Positions 1 through 13,439 of a DNA stretch of 64,000 nt are shown piece by piece. Under the pieces are notes generated by a model that was not told the DNA's origin, searched no databases, and saw only the letters and a list, made by a program, of their open reading frames with translations. Source of the DNA: Agmasoma carcini (nom. nud.) (taxonomy: Eukaryota > Microsporidia > Thelohaniidae). Position 1 is the first letter of the stretch; each line of letters begins with the position of its first letter. The DNA lies in the NCBI GenBank assembly GCA_029232285.1, contig JAOXFI010000004.1, forward strand, positions 1-64,000, written 5' to 3'. Position numbers and translations under genes: made by a program.

Positions 1-1817
1 TATCTTAATATTATTATAACATAACTGTTCAATCTTTGTCGAGTCTATATACTCTGTATGGAAAATGTGAATTATATATATTTCATTGAGAGTAACACAC
101 TCATATAAAATGCATAATATGATATATAATAGCTATTATATACTTACTAATATTATATCTTATTATGAAATATGAAAGATTGTTTTTAATATCAGTATCT
201 ATGAAAAAAATTATCAAAAATTAATTAAAGAAAGAACAAATTATTTTCTAAAAAATTGTAGAGTAGATTATCGGATTTGAAGACATCTAAGAATGTTGTT
301 TATTAGTGAATAATATTTAATATAATATAGACATTAATAATTCTTTTGTATTACATTTTTGTGTATAAAATTATGAATTTGTGAATAAATTAATAAATAA
401 AAACATTGTTATAAACAATATATATACGATTACGAGTCTATGTTGTCAATATTATATCTTTTTGCACTTTAAAACGACACCACAAATATGTTTAGAGTTA
501 TGAAATGTTTTTTATTAAATTTTGTTAAAATTTTTTTATAAAATACTATATTATATGTTTATGATATACAAATTATTGAGTATAACGAATCTCATTATAC
601 AATACTTTAAGAATGACTGTTAAAAATTTATTAATATAAAATCAACGTTTGAAATTTGAAAATATAATATTTTTTAGCTTTTAAATTGATTCTATTTTAT
701 TGGAAGGACTTTGTTAAACTTGTTTAAGTATTTTAATTCACAAAATTTTATTTTATATATATGAAATTCATCAATATCTCTGATGTGGTATAAATCTAGA
801 GTCAAAACATCAAATATATTTATTTCACACATTATACTTGTTTCTAATATGTTATTTATCTTGCTAGAATTTATAAAATGTTTTAATATATATCATTGCT
901 TAGTAACAAGTGTTGTATCTCAGAAATGTGTGCTTATTATTTAGAACATTTTAACATGTAATAATTTAGGAGATTATTAGTTATTTACTTCTTAGTTTAG
1001 TGCTTTAGAACTAAAATATTATATAATAAACATTTATTTATCGGAATAATTAGTTAGAGTAATATGTCTGATAAAAAAATATTAATTATTCCGTATATTC
1101 ATCATTATCTTAAACTTGATATACATCAACATATACATTTGACACTTTGGTGGAGAAATTAAATTATAAATCAATACAAATCTTATATGAAATAAAATAA
1201 TATAAGTTTTTTAATATGAAATAATGATGTTTATTATTGTGAAACAATGAATTTGATATAATTTAATAGAAGTAAATGACTTTTATTAATATATATAATA
1301 TGAATTTTTGTATTTATCCAACAAATAAAATAATTTTATTCTAACTTATATTTGTATTATGTTAGCTCTAGTAAATCTCTTAAAAATAAACTTCATCTCA
1401 AAATATTAATTTATTAACAATGTTTTCTCTGTTAGATCTTCTCTTAATTATCCGATGGTTGAATCTTTTATTAAAATTTGTTATTGTCTAACGTCCTGTG
1501 TTGCAATAATATATTTTATATGATAAAATTGAATAATGTGTTAAATTTTAACTTCTATAGTTTATATTTAATATTTTATTTTAGATTATATATGTTATAT
1601 TATAAATATAATAAACATTTAATATCCTTATTGGATAAACGGTATTACTTTAAAAGTGATATATAGTTAACTTTAATAGATTTAGCCCTGAAAATCAATT
1701 AATCAAAATATTACATACTGCCTACTGATTGTAAAATATCTTACAGAATAAATATCAAAAAATACAACAACCAAGAGTGGTAGTAAAAAACTAATATATT
1801 TACAGGGATAAATCTAA
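1..1817. other. AT-rich desert, no gene seen
   Basis: No open reading frame with recognisable protein features was found on either strand. The only longer ORF, at 1,478-1,666, is a low-complexity run of Leu, Tyr, Phe, Ile and Asn with no ATG at its start, which is what random AT-rich sequence gives. No tRNA-like fold was seen. Confidence 0.6.
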
Positions 1818-2065
1818 ATGCAAAAACCTGGTAAAAAGTTTCAAAAACATACACCCTAAGATTTATAGGAGTCTGTAAAAATGGCTACCCCACCATATGC
1901 ATTTGAAACCTTGGTAAAAGAAGAAAAATTATACTGGCATCATCATTACAACAGGGTGTTGTATAGAAAATTAGTGGTTGCAATAACGAGTATTACTGTA
2001 TAGGCTTCGCGATTTGAGATAGGCACGTCTTCGTTCGAAAGATAGTTATAAGTGACCACCTTGTT
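1818..2065 (+). repeat. R1 dispersed repeat, copy 1
   Basis: One copy of a diverged, relatively GC-rich repeat found at least eight times in the window. It begins with a CAAAAACCTGGTAAAAAG-type block, has an A block around 1,880-1,900 (GGCTACCCCACCATATGC) and a B block near 2,010-2,055 (GAGATAGGCACGTC, then GTGACCACC). The match to the other copies was made by eye; no coding potential is visible. Confidence 0.5.
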
Positions 2066-2369
2066 AATATTATAATTTGCATTAGTCTATGTTTTTAAAA
2101 TTTGTTCCAAGTAAAACGTTCCTGATCTTTATGATCATTTTATTAATCTTATATATGTCACTTTTGTTGTAAATTTCGTAACAAAAGTATACTTTCTATA
2201 AGCTCATCTCTGCTTCTTCAATTTGTTCTTATTAGCTTTTTTTCCTCTCAGTCTCTGATACTTCACAGTACTTTATTATAAAACCGGTATTATCAATGAA
2301 TTTATTCTTGAGCGAATGAGCCTCTAGGAAAAATTAGTTTATTATTCGAGATCAATATTGGCAAAATGT

Positions 2370-2655
2370 CTAATTTTAAAAAAGCTTTAGCAAAACAATA
2401 TATTTGTTTTTTATCGATCGTATTCCGTAAACTCGGCTTGCACCACAATACACTCCGTGTACTTTGGCGAAAAAGAAAAAAATATATTAAGTTTATAATC
2501 CTTCAAGTAAGGTTAAAGAGTGATCATCATTACGTTCAATAATACTTTTATATTTCAGAAAAAAAATATCGTAACTAGTATATATACTGAATTAAGTCTT
2601 TAGATCTAGAGGTAGACAAGTTCTTCTCTTGAGAACTGCTATAAGAAACTACCTA
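2370..2655 (+). repeat. R1 dispersed repeat, copy 2
   Basis: The A block is at about 2,428-2,470 (GTAAACTCGGCTTGCACCAC) and the B block at about 2,600-2,650 (ATCTAGAGGTAGACAAG, then a CTACC motif). The Tc1 element at 2,656 inserted at a TA at the right edge of this copy, so the R1 copy is probably older than that transposon. Confidence 0.5.
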
Positions 2656-2839
2656 CACTGCTTTGTAAAAAAAAGTAGCACCCCAAAAATGAAAATCTTG
2701 TGCTAGATAAAACTAGATAGAAAAATATATAATTTAAAATAAACTCTTTAAATGCATATATATTCTTTTTTTTAATATTTTAATATGAATTCTAAATTTA
2801 ATATTTAATGTTAACATGTTTGCAAAAAAAAGTAGCACC
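2656..2839 (+). repeat. left terminal inverted repeat of Tc1 element
   Basis: Matches the reverse complement of 3,901-4,090 over nearly its whole length with scattered substitutions and small indels. The outer direct repeat is at about 2,663-2,682 and the inner one at 2,819-2,839. Confidence 0.85.
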
Positions 2840-2949
2840 TTGAAGTTTATTAATAAAACATGTCTCCTCTCAGATCATAAAATAGTCAAAGCTCTTTTTT
2901 GAAAGCTCAAAGCAAAATGCCTCACCATTTCATGATATATATTGTTCCA

Positions 2950-3890
2950 TATTTAAAGATTTTATCTTTTAATTCATTTTTCTTCAAAAACTCAAAACCT
3001 CTTAATTTTTGCTTTAAATATTCTTAAATATGTTTGATAGGGTTTAGATCGGGTGATTGTGGTAGCCTTTTAATTAAATACTGATTTTTAGATTTAATAA
3101 TTGTTTGAACCGATTTTTATTGTGACAAGGTGCATTGTCTTGCGAGGAAATAAAAAATCTGAGATCACATCATTAATGCAGATTCTTTGAGATTTTGAGC
3201 AATAAGTTGTTTATACGCAGCAGCGTCAATATTTTGATTAATAAACACAAGTCTATCTACCATTTATGATGATATGCAGCTCCATACTATTACTGATCCA
3301 CCACCATGCTTTACTGATGGTAAAATATACTTTGAATTTAACCTTTCCTATTTCTTAGTCGCACCAAAAAAATTATCTGGCTGATAAAGTCTAAATAAAC
3401 ATTCATCAGAAAAAAATAAATAATTCAAGCTCATCTTTTAAAAATTCATTATAAATTTTTTCATATAATAATGTTCTTCTTACTTAATAATGGCTTAATA
3501 ACAGGAAAAAATGTGTTGAAACTTTGTTTATTTATAGCTCTTGATATGGTTTGATATAGATACATAGATATCGTATTGCTTTAACATGTGTTTTTCATTT
3601 ATGATAAAATGATAAATGGATTTTTATCAATACACTTTATAAAAAAAATTTATTGATAAAAAATTAGAGAGTCATATGTCGCCTAGATCGCGTTCTTTGA
3701 TTTATTTTTTCGTTGTTTTCTATTTTTTATTGATGTTTTGCACTGTTCTGCGCGAAATATTGTGTTTTAAAGAGATAGAATTTTGGGTTAATTCTTTTAT
3801 TAAATCACTAATAACATTGATTTTTTGCTCTTCTTAAAGATGTTTTGATATGGGTTATTCGTTAAATGAAATTTTATTATAAAAACAGAT
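2950..3890 (-). pseudogene. Tc1 transposase pseudogene
   Basis: Read on the minus strand, conserved Tc1 blocks appear in the right order but are broken by stops and frame changes. There is an N-terminal helix-turn-helix piece with RRTVQNINKK near 3,730. Next comes SVKHGGGSVIVWSC near 3,300, a block around the first catalytic Asp of the DDE/D domain. QDNAPCH near 3,135 holds the second Asp, and SPDLNPIKHI near 3,040 holds the region of the third acidic residue. The usual length for the family is about 340 residues. A full-length product cannot be made from this copy. Confidence 0.85.
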
Positions 3891-3900
3891 GCAAATTTTA

Positions 3901-4090
3901 GGGTGCTACTTTTTTTTTGCAAACATGTTTACACTAAATATCATATTTATAATTTATATTAAAATATTAAAAAAACAAAAGAATATATATGCATTTAAAG
4001 AGTTTATTTTATTGTATATTTTTTTCTATCTAGTTTTATCTAGCACAAGATTTTAATTTTTGGGTGCTACTTTTTTTTTGCAAATCAGTG
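3901..4090 (-). repeat. right terminal inverted repeat of Tc1 element
   Basis: Inverted partner of 2,656-2,839. The inner direct repeat is at about 3,901-3,923 and the outer one at about 4,062-4,084, followed by CAGTG and the flanking TA. Confidence 0.85.
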
Positions 4091-4721
4091 TATGTTTATA
4101 AAAAAGTTACGTTTTTTCCCTATATTGTTGTAAATGTGTTAATTCGAGTTAATACAAGGCTTTATTCCTACTAATAATTACTGATTTTGTTTAAGATTTA
4201 ATATTTTCTTTTATGTTTCTGTTGTTAGTACTTCAATTTCTTTCATGATATGGTCAATATTATCTATTTTCTTCATTTCATATGTATTTATTTTTTAAAT
4301 AATTTGTTGTTAATTGGATCTTTTTTGTCAATATAGTTTTCTAGCAAGCTTTAAAGATCCAGGTATGTACGTTTTTGCGTTTTTAGTCATCAAATGCCTC
4401 TCAAAATTATTTATTTGGTGTTTATTGGCGATTACAAGATCTTTTGTCGCCAGAACAGTGTTAGTTCTTATTTTTACAATCCATTTATATATGTGATAGT
4501 CATTGAAATTGGAGAATTGTTTCTTGAGGATGTGGTTGGATTTAGATTTTATGTATTTCTAATTGATTAAGTTGGCATAGTAGTAGTCTCTTTGGTTTGT
4601 TCTGTTTTGATATTGCTTGGTGTATTCTTACTTAGAGTCATTATTTTGTTCTAGTATGTGTATTTTAAAGCTTTTGATAAAATCAATATTATGAAAAACA
4701 GGTTTATTGATAGGATGATCC

Positions 4722-5175
4722 TATAGGCAAAAAAGTCTGGTAAAAAAGAATCTATTTTTCCTAAGAGCCATCTGCGTTCGTAAATTCAGCTTCACTGCCA
4801 TATGCTCTTGGCACTTTAATTAAAGAAAACATTTAAAAATTAAATTTTATTATCGAGATTAACATTAAGGAAACTGGTAATATCTTAAAACTCTTAGCAA
4901 CAATTTCTAATCTTGCTCTGTATACTCGGATTACACCACATTACAATCTAGATGAGCTTTGATATAGAGGGGAAGTATTATCTATATCATGATTATCTTA
5001 GTACAGTTTATAATCATCATTACATATTAATTTCTTCAAAATTTAAAATTACTATTTACTTGTAAGTGTTAAAACAACCTAAAAAACCTCTCAGTCTAGA
5101 GGCGGGCATACTCTCCTTACGTTAGCTATTTTTGGGTGACTACTTAGGTACTGTTTCGATTTGCGATCCCATTTG
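4722..5175 (+). repeat. R1 dispersed repeat, copy 3
   Basis: The longest R1 copy seen. It opens with GGCAAAAAAGTCTGGTAAAA. The A block is at about 4,781-4,825 (GCCATATGCTCTTGGCAC) with a second partial A-like block near 4,920 (ACTCGGATTACACCAC), and the B block is at about 5,090-5,140 (GTCTAGAGGCGGGCAT, then GGGTGACTACTT). The doubled A block suggests an internal duplication or two overlapping insertions. Confidence 0.5.
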
Positions 5176-8100
5176 TAAAATGTGTTTATAATAAATATAA
5201 ATGATTAAAACCCAAAACAATTAAAAAAAACAAATTTTTAATATTTATTGATTTTTTGTATATGCAAGAAATAATTTTATAGAATTATTAGTAGTGATGA
5301 AAATGCGACTGCATTTTTTGCGCCAAAATGCACTTTCACAAACTATTGATAAAGATATTGCATGCCAATGTTGTTGTAACGAAATGTAAGAAGTAAAAAA
5401 ACAGAAAGTGAGAAAGAAGTTCAGCATTGAGATGTAAAAACGGTGCATTTCAAATTTTCTGAGTTTTGATGGATTAAAGGAAAGATTAATACCATGCTTA
5501 CAATAAATGAAATTTTAAAATTAGCATTATATTTTGTTTTAGAGGTTCTGTACAGAACTGTGAACAATCTTACAGGTAGAGCCTATCATCAATCTGCAAG
5601 ATTTTTTAATGATTCAAAAGTTTTGCTTTAAATTGGTATCTACTATCCTAATTAGGAAATTGGTTAGAACGTGCAAAAAAATCATTAAAATATATGAATC
5701 AAAATTTAGGTTGCGAGGAAAATATAACAGAAAGGCTCCTCTTAACGAGGTGGTGCTCTACCTGAAGGAACAGATTTAGAAGCCAATTTTTTTAACCATA
5801 GAAATTATAGTGATAGATTTGAAGGTCTATATGTCTTTATTTTGATTTAAGGCAGGGATTGCAGATATTTCTATGTAGAGAAAAGAAATAGACCAACATA
5901 AATAAATTTATTTTAGAGAAGTTAAAGTAATTCTTGTAATTAAATTGATAAGTGGCGTGTATATTTAAAATTGATTTTTTTACATTAAACGGTAAATCTT
6001 CTAATAAATTATCTAAACCCTATAATAAAACCCACACAAGTAAAAAGAATGATTTTAACTTGATTTAAAACAAAAATGCTTAAAAATAGAGGTATAACAC
6101 TTTCTACTTTTTAATCACATTCAAGTTTTTTTTTGGTTTAACTAACGAAAAGATTCTAATGATATATTTTTATTGTTTTATGTGATATAAATACTTTGAA
6201 TAAACAAAAAGGTAACTTTGTGCTTGTCTATTTGTTATATAAAAAAATTTAATGAAATCGCAAATCAAAACAATGCTTTTTTATCTCTTTAATATATTTC
6301 TTTATATTATTGAAAATTTTGTTCTTTAAAATTTTATTAAAAAGTCATTTTCATTCTAAAACAAGGGTTATTTCTTTTGACTTTTTTGTGTTATGGTATA
6401 TGCTTCTTTATTTGAGTTGTTTTTGTAACTTACGATTTTATTCCTAAGTTGAAACAGATTATTTTGTTTTATTATTTGTTACAGAATGGTAGCTATCATC
6501 TGACTAGTTTGTAAAACACTATTTTAATTTTTTTAGATTCTCTGCGACAGTTACAAGACCACTTTCAAGTTTATCGCTCTTTTCTTTTTTAAAATTAAGT
6601 TGTTTTTGTTTAAATTTTTGTATGCCAAGGCTTCGTTAATGTTCTTTTTTATACTTTTTACTGTTTAAAATGAGAAAATGTAAAAAAATGATGTTTTGAA
6701 TATAAACAAAATTATACAGTTTTACAACTGATTTTAAATCTTTTCTAAAATTTAAATATAAAAATCCAAAAAAGTCTATACTAAAAACAAATTAAAACTT
6801 AAATATTTTGATATTAATAAAAAAAATTACCTGATGGCACAGAATAGAAAAAAGTCAAAAGTCTTCGCTCAAAAATTTGTTTTCAGATTATTACTCATAC
6901 GAGAATTATGGAAACTATAGGGAGTTAGTAAGACAACACAGCATTTTTGAATTAAATTGTTTATCGCTAAATTATTCTTGAAAATAAACCTAAAATAAAC
7001 GTAGATTAAAGAAGACTAAGGTTATATTAAGAAATTTTAAGTTAACCTACGCATAATATTTGAAGAGTTAAGGTTTAGTATGCGACCATACTTTCGTTGT
7101 TTATCTATAAGCAAAACAGCAATTGCGAAGTATCTCGATATGTTACTATACAAGTTAAAAAAGGTACATTTTGAGCCCGGAAGAACAAATAGCAAAATAA
7201 AGAAAAAATGAAGGCGTTTATGTTGAATATTTTAAAAATTGTTCCGAGTAATGGCTAATCCTATTTTTTAATGAAACTAATTTAAACTCACACTTTAGTA
7301 GGTTATCCTCTAGTTTATCAAAGGTTGCAAATATACATGTTATAGGCGCAATAAATAACTTGGGTTCGGTATTAAAAAAGTTAGAAGAAATGCTTTTAAA
7401 AAAGTTGATGCATATGATTGAATTCGAAAGTGCTTGAGCAAAAAAGCGAAATATATTTAGAGAATATTTGTCTTAGTGATTTTATAAAGCGTCTTTTTAT
7501 TACGGGCTTAAAAATGTTTTTTGCATAACAAAATTTTCTGAAAACAAAATTCTAATGTTAGGTGTGGGTCTAATGTTTAAGCCTACTAAAAACATTAAAA
7601 TCCCTCTGAAAGTTTTGTTAAAGACAAATGGCTTTAAAAATGAGTGAAATAATTGCGACAGAAATTGGTATTTTATCAGCAAGAGAGTATAGAACACGAA
7701 CTCTATAATCTAAAATAAGATTAGCTCTTAACAACGTAACCCCTATTAATTACTCCTATTTGATTACTGTGCTCTAAGAAAAAAGTACCAGCTGTTTTTA
7801 AAAAAAAGGCATGATATAGTAAACAAATTTAATTTTTTTTGAAATTGTTTTTTTATTAAGATGTTTATTTTTTACATAAAAAAATCTAGATACGAGTAAA
7901 TTTTGTATTTTTAATATTTTTGAGAAAAGTAAAATTCTTTAATTTGTATTTAATTTAAAAATTTTGGTTTTTTAATTTTTATTTTTTTTCAGAATATTAT
8001 TTAATCAATTGTAAAACTGTATATATCAATTTTTAATTTAAACCCCGTAATCACGCAAATTTATAATAATGTGTTATTTTAAGTATATATACAAACCTTA

Positions 8101-8689
8101 ACAAACTATTGTTTTTCAAAATAAAAATTTACATGATTATAAATATAATTTTTTACATTTTCTTATTTTTAAGTTTACTATTATTTTAAACGAGATATTA
8201 TAGTAATAAATACAACTTATTTTTTATATTTATTTGATTATTCTAGCTGGATTCTGCTTTAGAGTTTTGCAGGTTATTGGTCTTACAGAGTTTTATAAAA
8301 GGTATGAAATCGTCATCTTAGAGATTGTTTTTAGGTTTATGTTTTTTATCCTTTTTGCAAATATCTATTTGTTAGATATAGGGCAATTTTTTGTTTCTTT
8401 CGTTTTATAATCAGTAATAGATATGGTATCATTGTTTGGTTTTTTTGTTTCTTCTAAATTTTGGTCAAAAATTGTTTTTAAAGCTTGAGCTATGTTAGAA
8501 TCTTCGGGGAAGATTTTTTGTGGTTACTAAGATAGAAAGTACAGAAAATGTTGTTTAAAACAATTTGAACCTCAGAAACAATCTTAATAGCACTGCAGAT
8601 GTTGTTGATTTTTGATTATTACTATGTTTTTCTTAAATTTTGTAAAAAAATTATTGATCGATGACTTAACATCTAAACAAAAAACTAAT
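5176..8689. other. AT-rich desert, no recognisable gene
   Basis: No conserved protein was recognised on either strand. Short ORFs at 5,245-5,448 and 7,500-7,697 (both minus) are low-complexity and lack a convincing start signal. Scattered stretches of less biased composition, for example 5,700-5,830 and 7,080-7,250, may be old transposon debris but contain no motif I can name. Confidence 0.5.
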
Positions 8690-9010
8690 TAAAAAATGCT
8701 AAAACTGACAAAAATTTATATTTTTCTATAAACTTAACTTACTCAACCATATGCTAGCAGCATTTAAGTAAAATAGAAAATTAAAAATTAGTTTTACAGT
8801 AATTATTATTGCATCCTAAAATTAGTCTACAAGAGTTCATAAGTTGCAGAAGTAAAATGTACTTCAAGAATTTCTTAGGTTTCTACATAAAGAGCTAGCG
8901 AGCCTCCTTTTTAAGAAATAGTTATATTGTAATTACTTGTATATTAGATACATAACTTAGATCTCGTGATCAGGTATCAAAACATGTTGTTTGTAAGTAA
9001 CCACTTGTAG
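8690..9010 (+). repeat. R1 dispersed repeat, copy 4
   Basis: The A block is at about 8,727-8,775 (CCATATGCTAGCAGCAT) and the B-like block at about 8,960-9,005 (AGATCTCGTGATCAGGTATC, then AGTAACCACTTG). It lies directly beyond the apparent 3' end of the minus-strand LINE, so R1 could be the 3' untranslated region of that LINE family. That link is an inference. Confidence 0.45.
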
Positions 9011-9899
9011 ATTATAAGCTTATCCTATATCAAGTGATCTAGTGTCATAGCATAGTGGTAATAAATGAGTACTTTTGGTACTTAAATTTTAAATTCTTGT
9101 TCATAGTTAATTGTGCTAAAAAGTTGTTTTTGATAATGAGTGTGAAATCTGGTTTTATTTCTTTGCAAAAAATATTCTGCGCATCAGTTTGTTTTTTTAT
9201 ATTTCTAGTTTTATTAAACAAAAGTTTCTTTTAGTTTCAACTATTTTATAGTTTTTTATTATATATTTAGTGTAATCTAGAGCCGTCTCAATGTAAGCAA
9301 AACATCTTCAAAGAATATGTTTGTTAATTTAATTAAAATTACCAGTTTTTGAGTAATAAATTTTGTCCTGTACGCATCTTCATTAGCCAATTGTAAACAT
9401 TGCTATTGTTTTAGTCTTTTAGTTGCTGTTTCATAATAGAGCTTTCTGAAGTTGTGATAATTTTTTGTCTATGATATTTACGTATGATTTCTCTCTTAAT
9501 TCTTTTTCTCACTTCTTTTGCTTTGATAAAAATTTTATTTGTTTCACTAAACCTGTAGTGCAGTTAATTTTTAACCGTTTAATATAAAATGTAGACATTT
9601 ATTATCTAAGTTCTCTTTCTATTCATTTTTGTAATAGTTTGTTAATAAAACATTTCAATTTTTGCATTTTCAAGTCCCTTAACCTGCTGATTTTTAAAAA
9701 AAATTGTAGTGACTATAAATTAAATTTGTTTTAGTACCCTTTTCTATTAAAAAATTTTTTTTACTACCTTAATAGACAAGTAGTCTATCGTTTTTTTACT
9801 TATTTAGTTCTTGTAGTTAACAGTTTATGCAGTTCTAACTTATACATGAACGTATATATTGCTACATTTTTATAATTATTTTTTTAAATATCAAAGGGT

Positions 9900-10740
9900 G
9901 TTTTTTTCTTGTTAGATTTGATTTCAGTATATTAAATAAAGTTATTCTTGAGTGTGCTTGTATTCTGGCGACCTCTTCAAGGTCGAAGATGTCTGTTAAA
10001 TATATTTCAAGGTAAGTATTGTATTTTGAAAACGTAATTATTATGTTATTAAATTTACATTAAATTCTTCTTCTGATTTAAAGAATGGCATTATTCTATT
10101 TTTGAGATATTTATTTTCATTTTGTTTTTGTTCAGCCAACAGTCAATTTTGCACAGAGCACACTTTTTTCTTTAACACTTTCTTCTAGAACTACTGTGTC
10201 GTCGGCGAATAAAAAGCCTCTTAACTTTTTATTGACTTCTTGTATTTCCTTCATTTTATATCATCTAAAATATTATAGTTGTAGATATTAGAGAGAATTA
10301 AACTAAGTAAACAACCTTTGCCTTTCTTCCTTCCTAGTTTGAATGATTTTGTTGTTTTGTTTCTAATTCTTACTTTTGAAGTGCTCGTTTTATAATGTTT
10401 TTTAAAAATTTATGATCTTTGTGCTTAGTTTAGCTGTTTAAATTTTTTTATTAGTATTAAATGGTACGACATGCCGAAATCATTTTTAGGTCTAGAAAGC
10501 ATACTATTGTCTTTCTGTTTGCTGATTGTCTCCTTTGCATGATCTCTTTAAGTGTAATATATTGGTTCATACATTTATCGTTGAACCAGGACATTGCCTG
10601 AGTTTTGCTAAAGAAGTTTGTATTTTATAGATAATTTTATAGTCATAAATTAAAAATTCTAAAATAAAGTTTTAGTGTAACATTTATTAGATTGATACCT
10701 CTGTAGTTGTTGCAGTCTTCTTTTTCTCTTTTTTAAATAT
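9900..10740 (-). pseudogene. LINE reverse transcriptase remnant
   Basis: Ordered reverse-transcriptase motifs are readable on the minus strand in shifting frames: DCNNYRGINLINVT near 10,700, NQYITLKEIMQRRQS near 10,550, VCFLDLKNDF near 10,490 and GFLFADDTVVLEES at about 10,180-10,215. In FADD (10,198-10,209) both catalytic Asp codons survive. Downstream, LNKNKMKINISKIE near 10,110 matches the block that follows the palm domain. Stops and indels between the motifs show the gene is no longer functional. Confidence 0.8.
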
Positions 10741-11579
10741 TGGTACTATCTATAATCGATTTTTGAAATTGTTCAAGAATGTTTGAGCTCTTGTGTATCT
10801 GATTTAAGATTACATCAATACCAATTTTAATAGTATGTATTTGATGTCTAATCATCTTATGTTGTACATCTTTTTGAGTTCAATTGGTATGTTTTCTTTG
10901 CCTGCTGCTTTATAGTTTCTTAATGTGCTCAGTGTCTATCTTATTTCTTCGTTACTGATATCCTTGTGTAGATCTTGATTTTTGACAAAGCTAAAGGTTT
11001 TTTCAGTTAAATAGTCAAAGTCTTTGTCTTGATGTCGAATATTGTTGTTATGGAGATGGCTAAAATATTTAAGCTATTTTTAAATAATAGCTTTCCTATT
11101 TAAGAGTAGTTTGTTAGAGGTGTCAATTATTGGCTGAATTGTAAGAGCTTGTTTCTTTTTCAAACATTTTAATTTTATTTATCTCTAAGAATTTTTGTGT
11201 TCGTTTTTCTTAATGTGTTGTATTGCATTTAGAATTTCTCTCTTGTTCCTCTTATTAGCTGTTTTTTCTGAGATCTAGTATAATTTTTTTTAAGTCAGTG
11301 GACGTTTCTAGATCTTTCTCTTGTACAAATTTTTTTGTGGACTGTTCAATTTTACTTAATAAATTTTTGATTTTTCTGGTAAAAAACAAACTTTGCATTT
11401 TTATTCATTTTTAGTTCACTAATTATCTTAAGCCTTTCCAGTTCCTCTTGCCTGAGCTTTGTGTATCGCTCTGCCATGCAGTAGGTAGTTGTGTTTGGTT
11501 GCTTTGCTTGTAGTCCTTTAAGTATCTTTCGTTGCCATTCGGTTAATAAAATTTTGTCTCTATTGATACCAATTCTACT

Positions 11580-12210
11580 ACATCTTTCTTCTTTTGAAAT
11601 TCAGAAGTACATTCTAACTAAGAAAGCTAGGTGATCTAAAATGTATGTTTTTCTTATGATACGATTAGCAAGTATAAGATTTGTATTATTTGCGACTGCA
11701 AAGTCTACTGTTCTTGTACTTCTTTTGTGGCTAGCAAGCCTTCTTGTACCTTTTGAATGGATTATTTAATTTGAGAACAAAATTCCGTTCTTTTAAAACA
11801 TTTTAGTTATTTGGTCTGGCGTAGAATTCCAGTCTCATGCTATGATTTGTTCGGCGTTCTTATATTCTTGGCAAATTAAGACGAGTTTCTCTATTGCTAT
11901 TTTATGGTTACCATCATTTTTGTTTAGGTAGACGTTTATAGCTATAAAGTTTTTTAATCTGTTACTCAGTTTAATCGCAATAAGGTTATTTCCTTTATAC
12001 AACGTTTTTAAGCTAAGATTGTATCATTTCTTAATACCAATCATATGACATGAGTTTTTTTGCTTCAAGTTTGACTGTATTGTACCCTTAAATATATATG
12101 TTATAATCACTAAATTTCTCGTTTCTTGTAGGAAAATCATTTGGGGTTTAAATTTTGCTGTTATTAGTTCCAATTATGAAATCTTGTTTTAGAGTTTTTG
12201 ATATTGATTG
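11580..12210 (-). pseudogene. LINE APE-type endonuclease remnant
   Basis: Minus-strand fragments match the exonuclease III/APE fold used by LINEs. PQMIFLQETRNL around 12,121-12,155 carries the catalytic Glu of the QET motif. DWNSTPDQITKM near 11,830 corresponds to the GDFN block. RSTRTVDFAVANN near 11,710 and LDHLAFLVRM near 11,610 correspond to the closing SDH block. The pieces are in different frames, so the domain is broken. Confidence 0.7.
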
Positions 12211-13439
12211 ATAATAGTCCTAATGACTTCAGTTCATCGTTACCCAGAATATGTTTCTTGTAATCCTTTTTGTTTTCTTTACCTTGTAGATGGTTTTAAG
12301 TTTATAAAGTAAGTATGTATGTAGTAAAATTCGATTCGAAATTTTTGTAAAACCTTATGTACTTGCGTATCATCTTTTTGATTTTTTGGATTAAAATGTC
12401 ATCAGAAGCGTCACCTAATTTAATTATTTTATAACTTCTTTGTGTTGTATTATCTGCTCACTGTAGACGTTAAAGGTTGAATAATTCGTTATAGCTGATT
12501 TGTATTTGAATATTCTTAAAGTGTTCATTTTTTTAAGTGACGTTTTATAAAAAGTTCTCTACATTAGGCTTTGTCGCAGTTGTTCATTATAAGGTGGCTT
12601 GTTCGTAGTTTGAGACAGACAAAGTTTGGGAAAGGATTCCAGTGCATAACAACTATAAACTTTATCACTATTGCTGTTTAATAAACCATTGTAGAGCAGC
12701 TTTGCCGCTCGCTTATTTGAATTATTAGTTGAGTTATTGTTGTAAGTGATGTTTTTTTTAGAATTCTCAATGATTTTCTGTTCCTGGTTTATTTCTTAGT
12801 GCTTAATGTTTGTGCTAGTGTGTTCTTAAAGTTTGAAGAACAGTTAAATGGTTCTGTAAGGTATATTTCAATTATTAAGAACCAATATTCAGCGTTTTGT
12901 TTGTACCAAATACTTCTTATACTCTTTTTTTTTGGAATGTTGAGAGTTGCTTTTAAAGTATTTTTTATCTTGCAATTGTTGTTGCCTCGGGTAAAATTAT
13001 ATAAATTATTTTATACTTGATAATTTTGAATGCGAAACAACATTGTGAATTTTGATGGTATTTTAAAATTTTTGGTTTGCCTCTTTTTTCAGAATCAACA
13101 TTTTTCCTGTTTGAATTCGGGGTTTGTGAAAACCTTTTCTGTTTATGTTTTTTACATTATTTTTTGATGCTAGTAGCTGTTTTTGGTTTTGTAACTTTGG
13201 AAGTCTCTTAAAGTATCTGGTTTTCGTTTTCTGAATAGGATAATTTTTCTTGGTTAGCAAAATTGACATTCTTTAGTATCATTACATCTTTAACCAATGT
13301 TTGTATTGTCAGTGACATATCTTTGAATAGCTTACTCATCCTTTTATCTTAAATGGTAGCATCGTTATTGATCTTTGATGTTTGTACTATTTTTTTAAGT
13401 TCTTTCTAGTCGGAACAAAATAATCGTATTTTATTTAGG

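Larger units (their letters stand above)
2656..4090. mobile_element. Tc1-type DNA transposon with IR/DR ends, decayed
   Basis: A complete but inactive Tc1 element, bounded by TA dinucleotides at 2,654-2,655 and 4,091-4,092, the usual Tc1/mariner target duplication. Both ends read CACTG inward. The terminal inverted repeats are unusually long (about 184 and 190 bp). Each carries two direct copies of a GCAAAAAAAAGTAGCACC motif, one at the outer tip and one at the inner edge. This is the IR/DR layout known from the Sleeping Beauty-like group of Tc1 elements, where the paired repeats bind transposase. The interior holds a broken transposase on the minus strand. The well-preserved ends suggest fairly recent activity of the family. 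Confidence 0.85.

Noticed and set aside
1478..1666. 62-codon plus-strand ORF
   Set aside because: No ATG at its start, and the product is a low-complexity Leu/Tyr/Phe/Asn run expected by chance in AT-rich DNA.
12799..13020. 73-codon plus-strand ORF
   Set aside because: Hydrophobic chance frame within the LINE region; the element reads on the minus strand.
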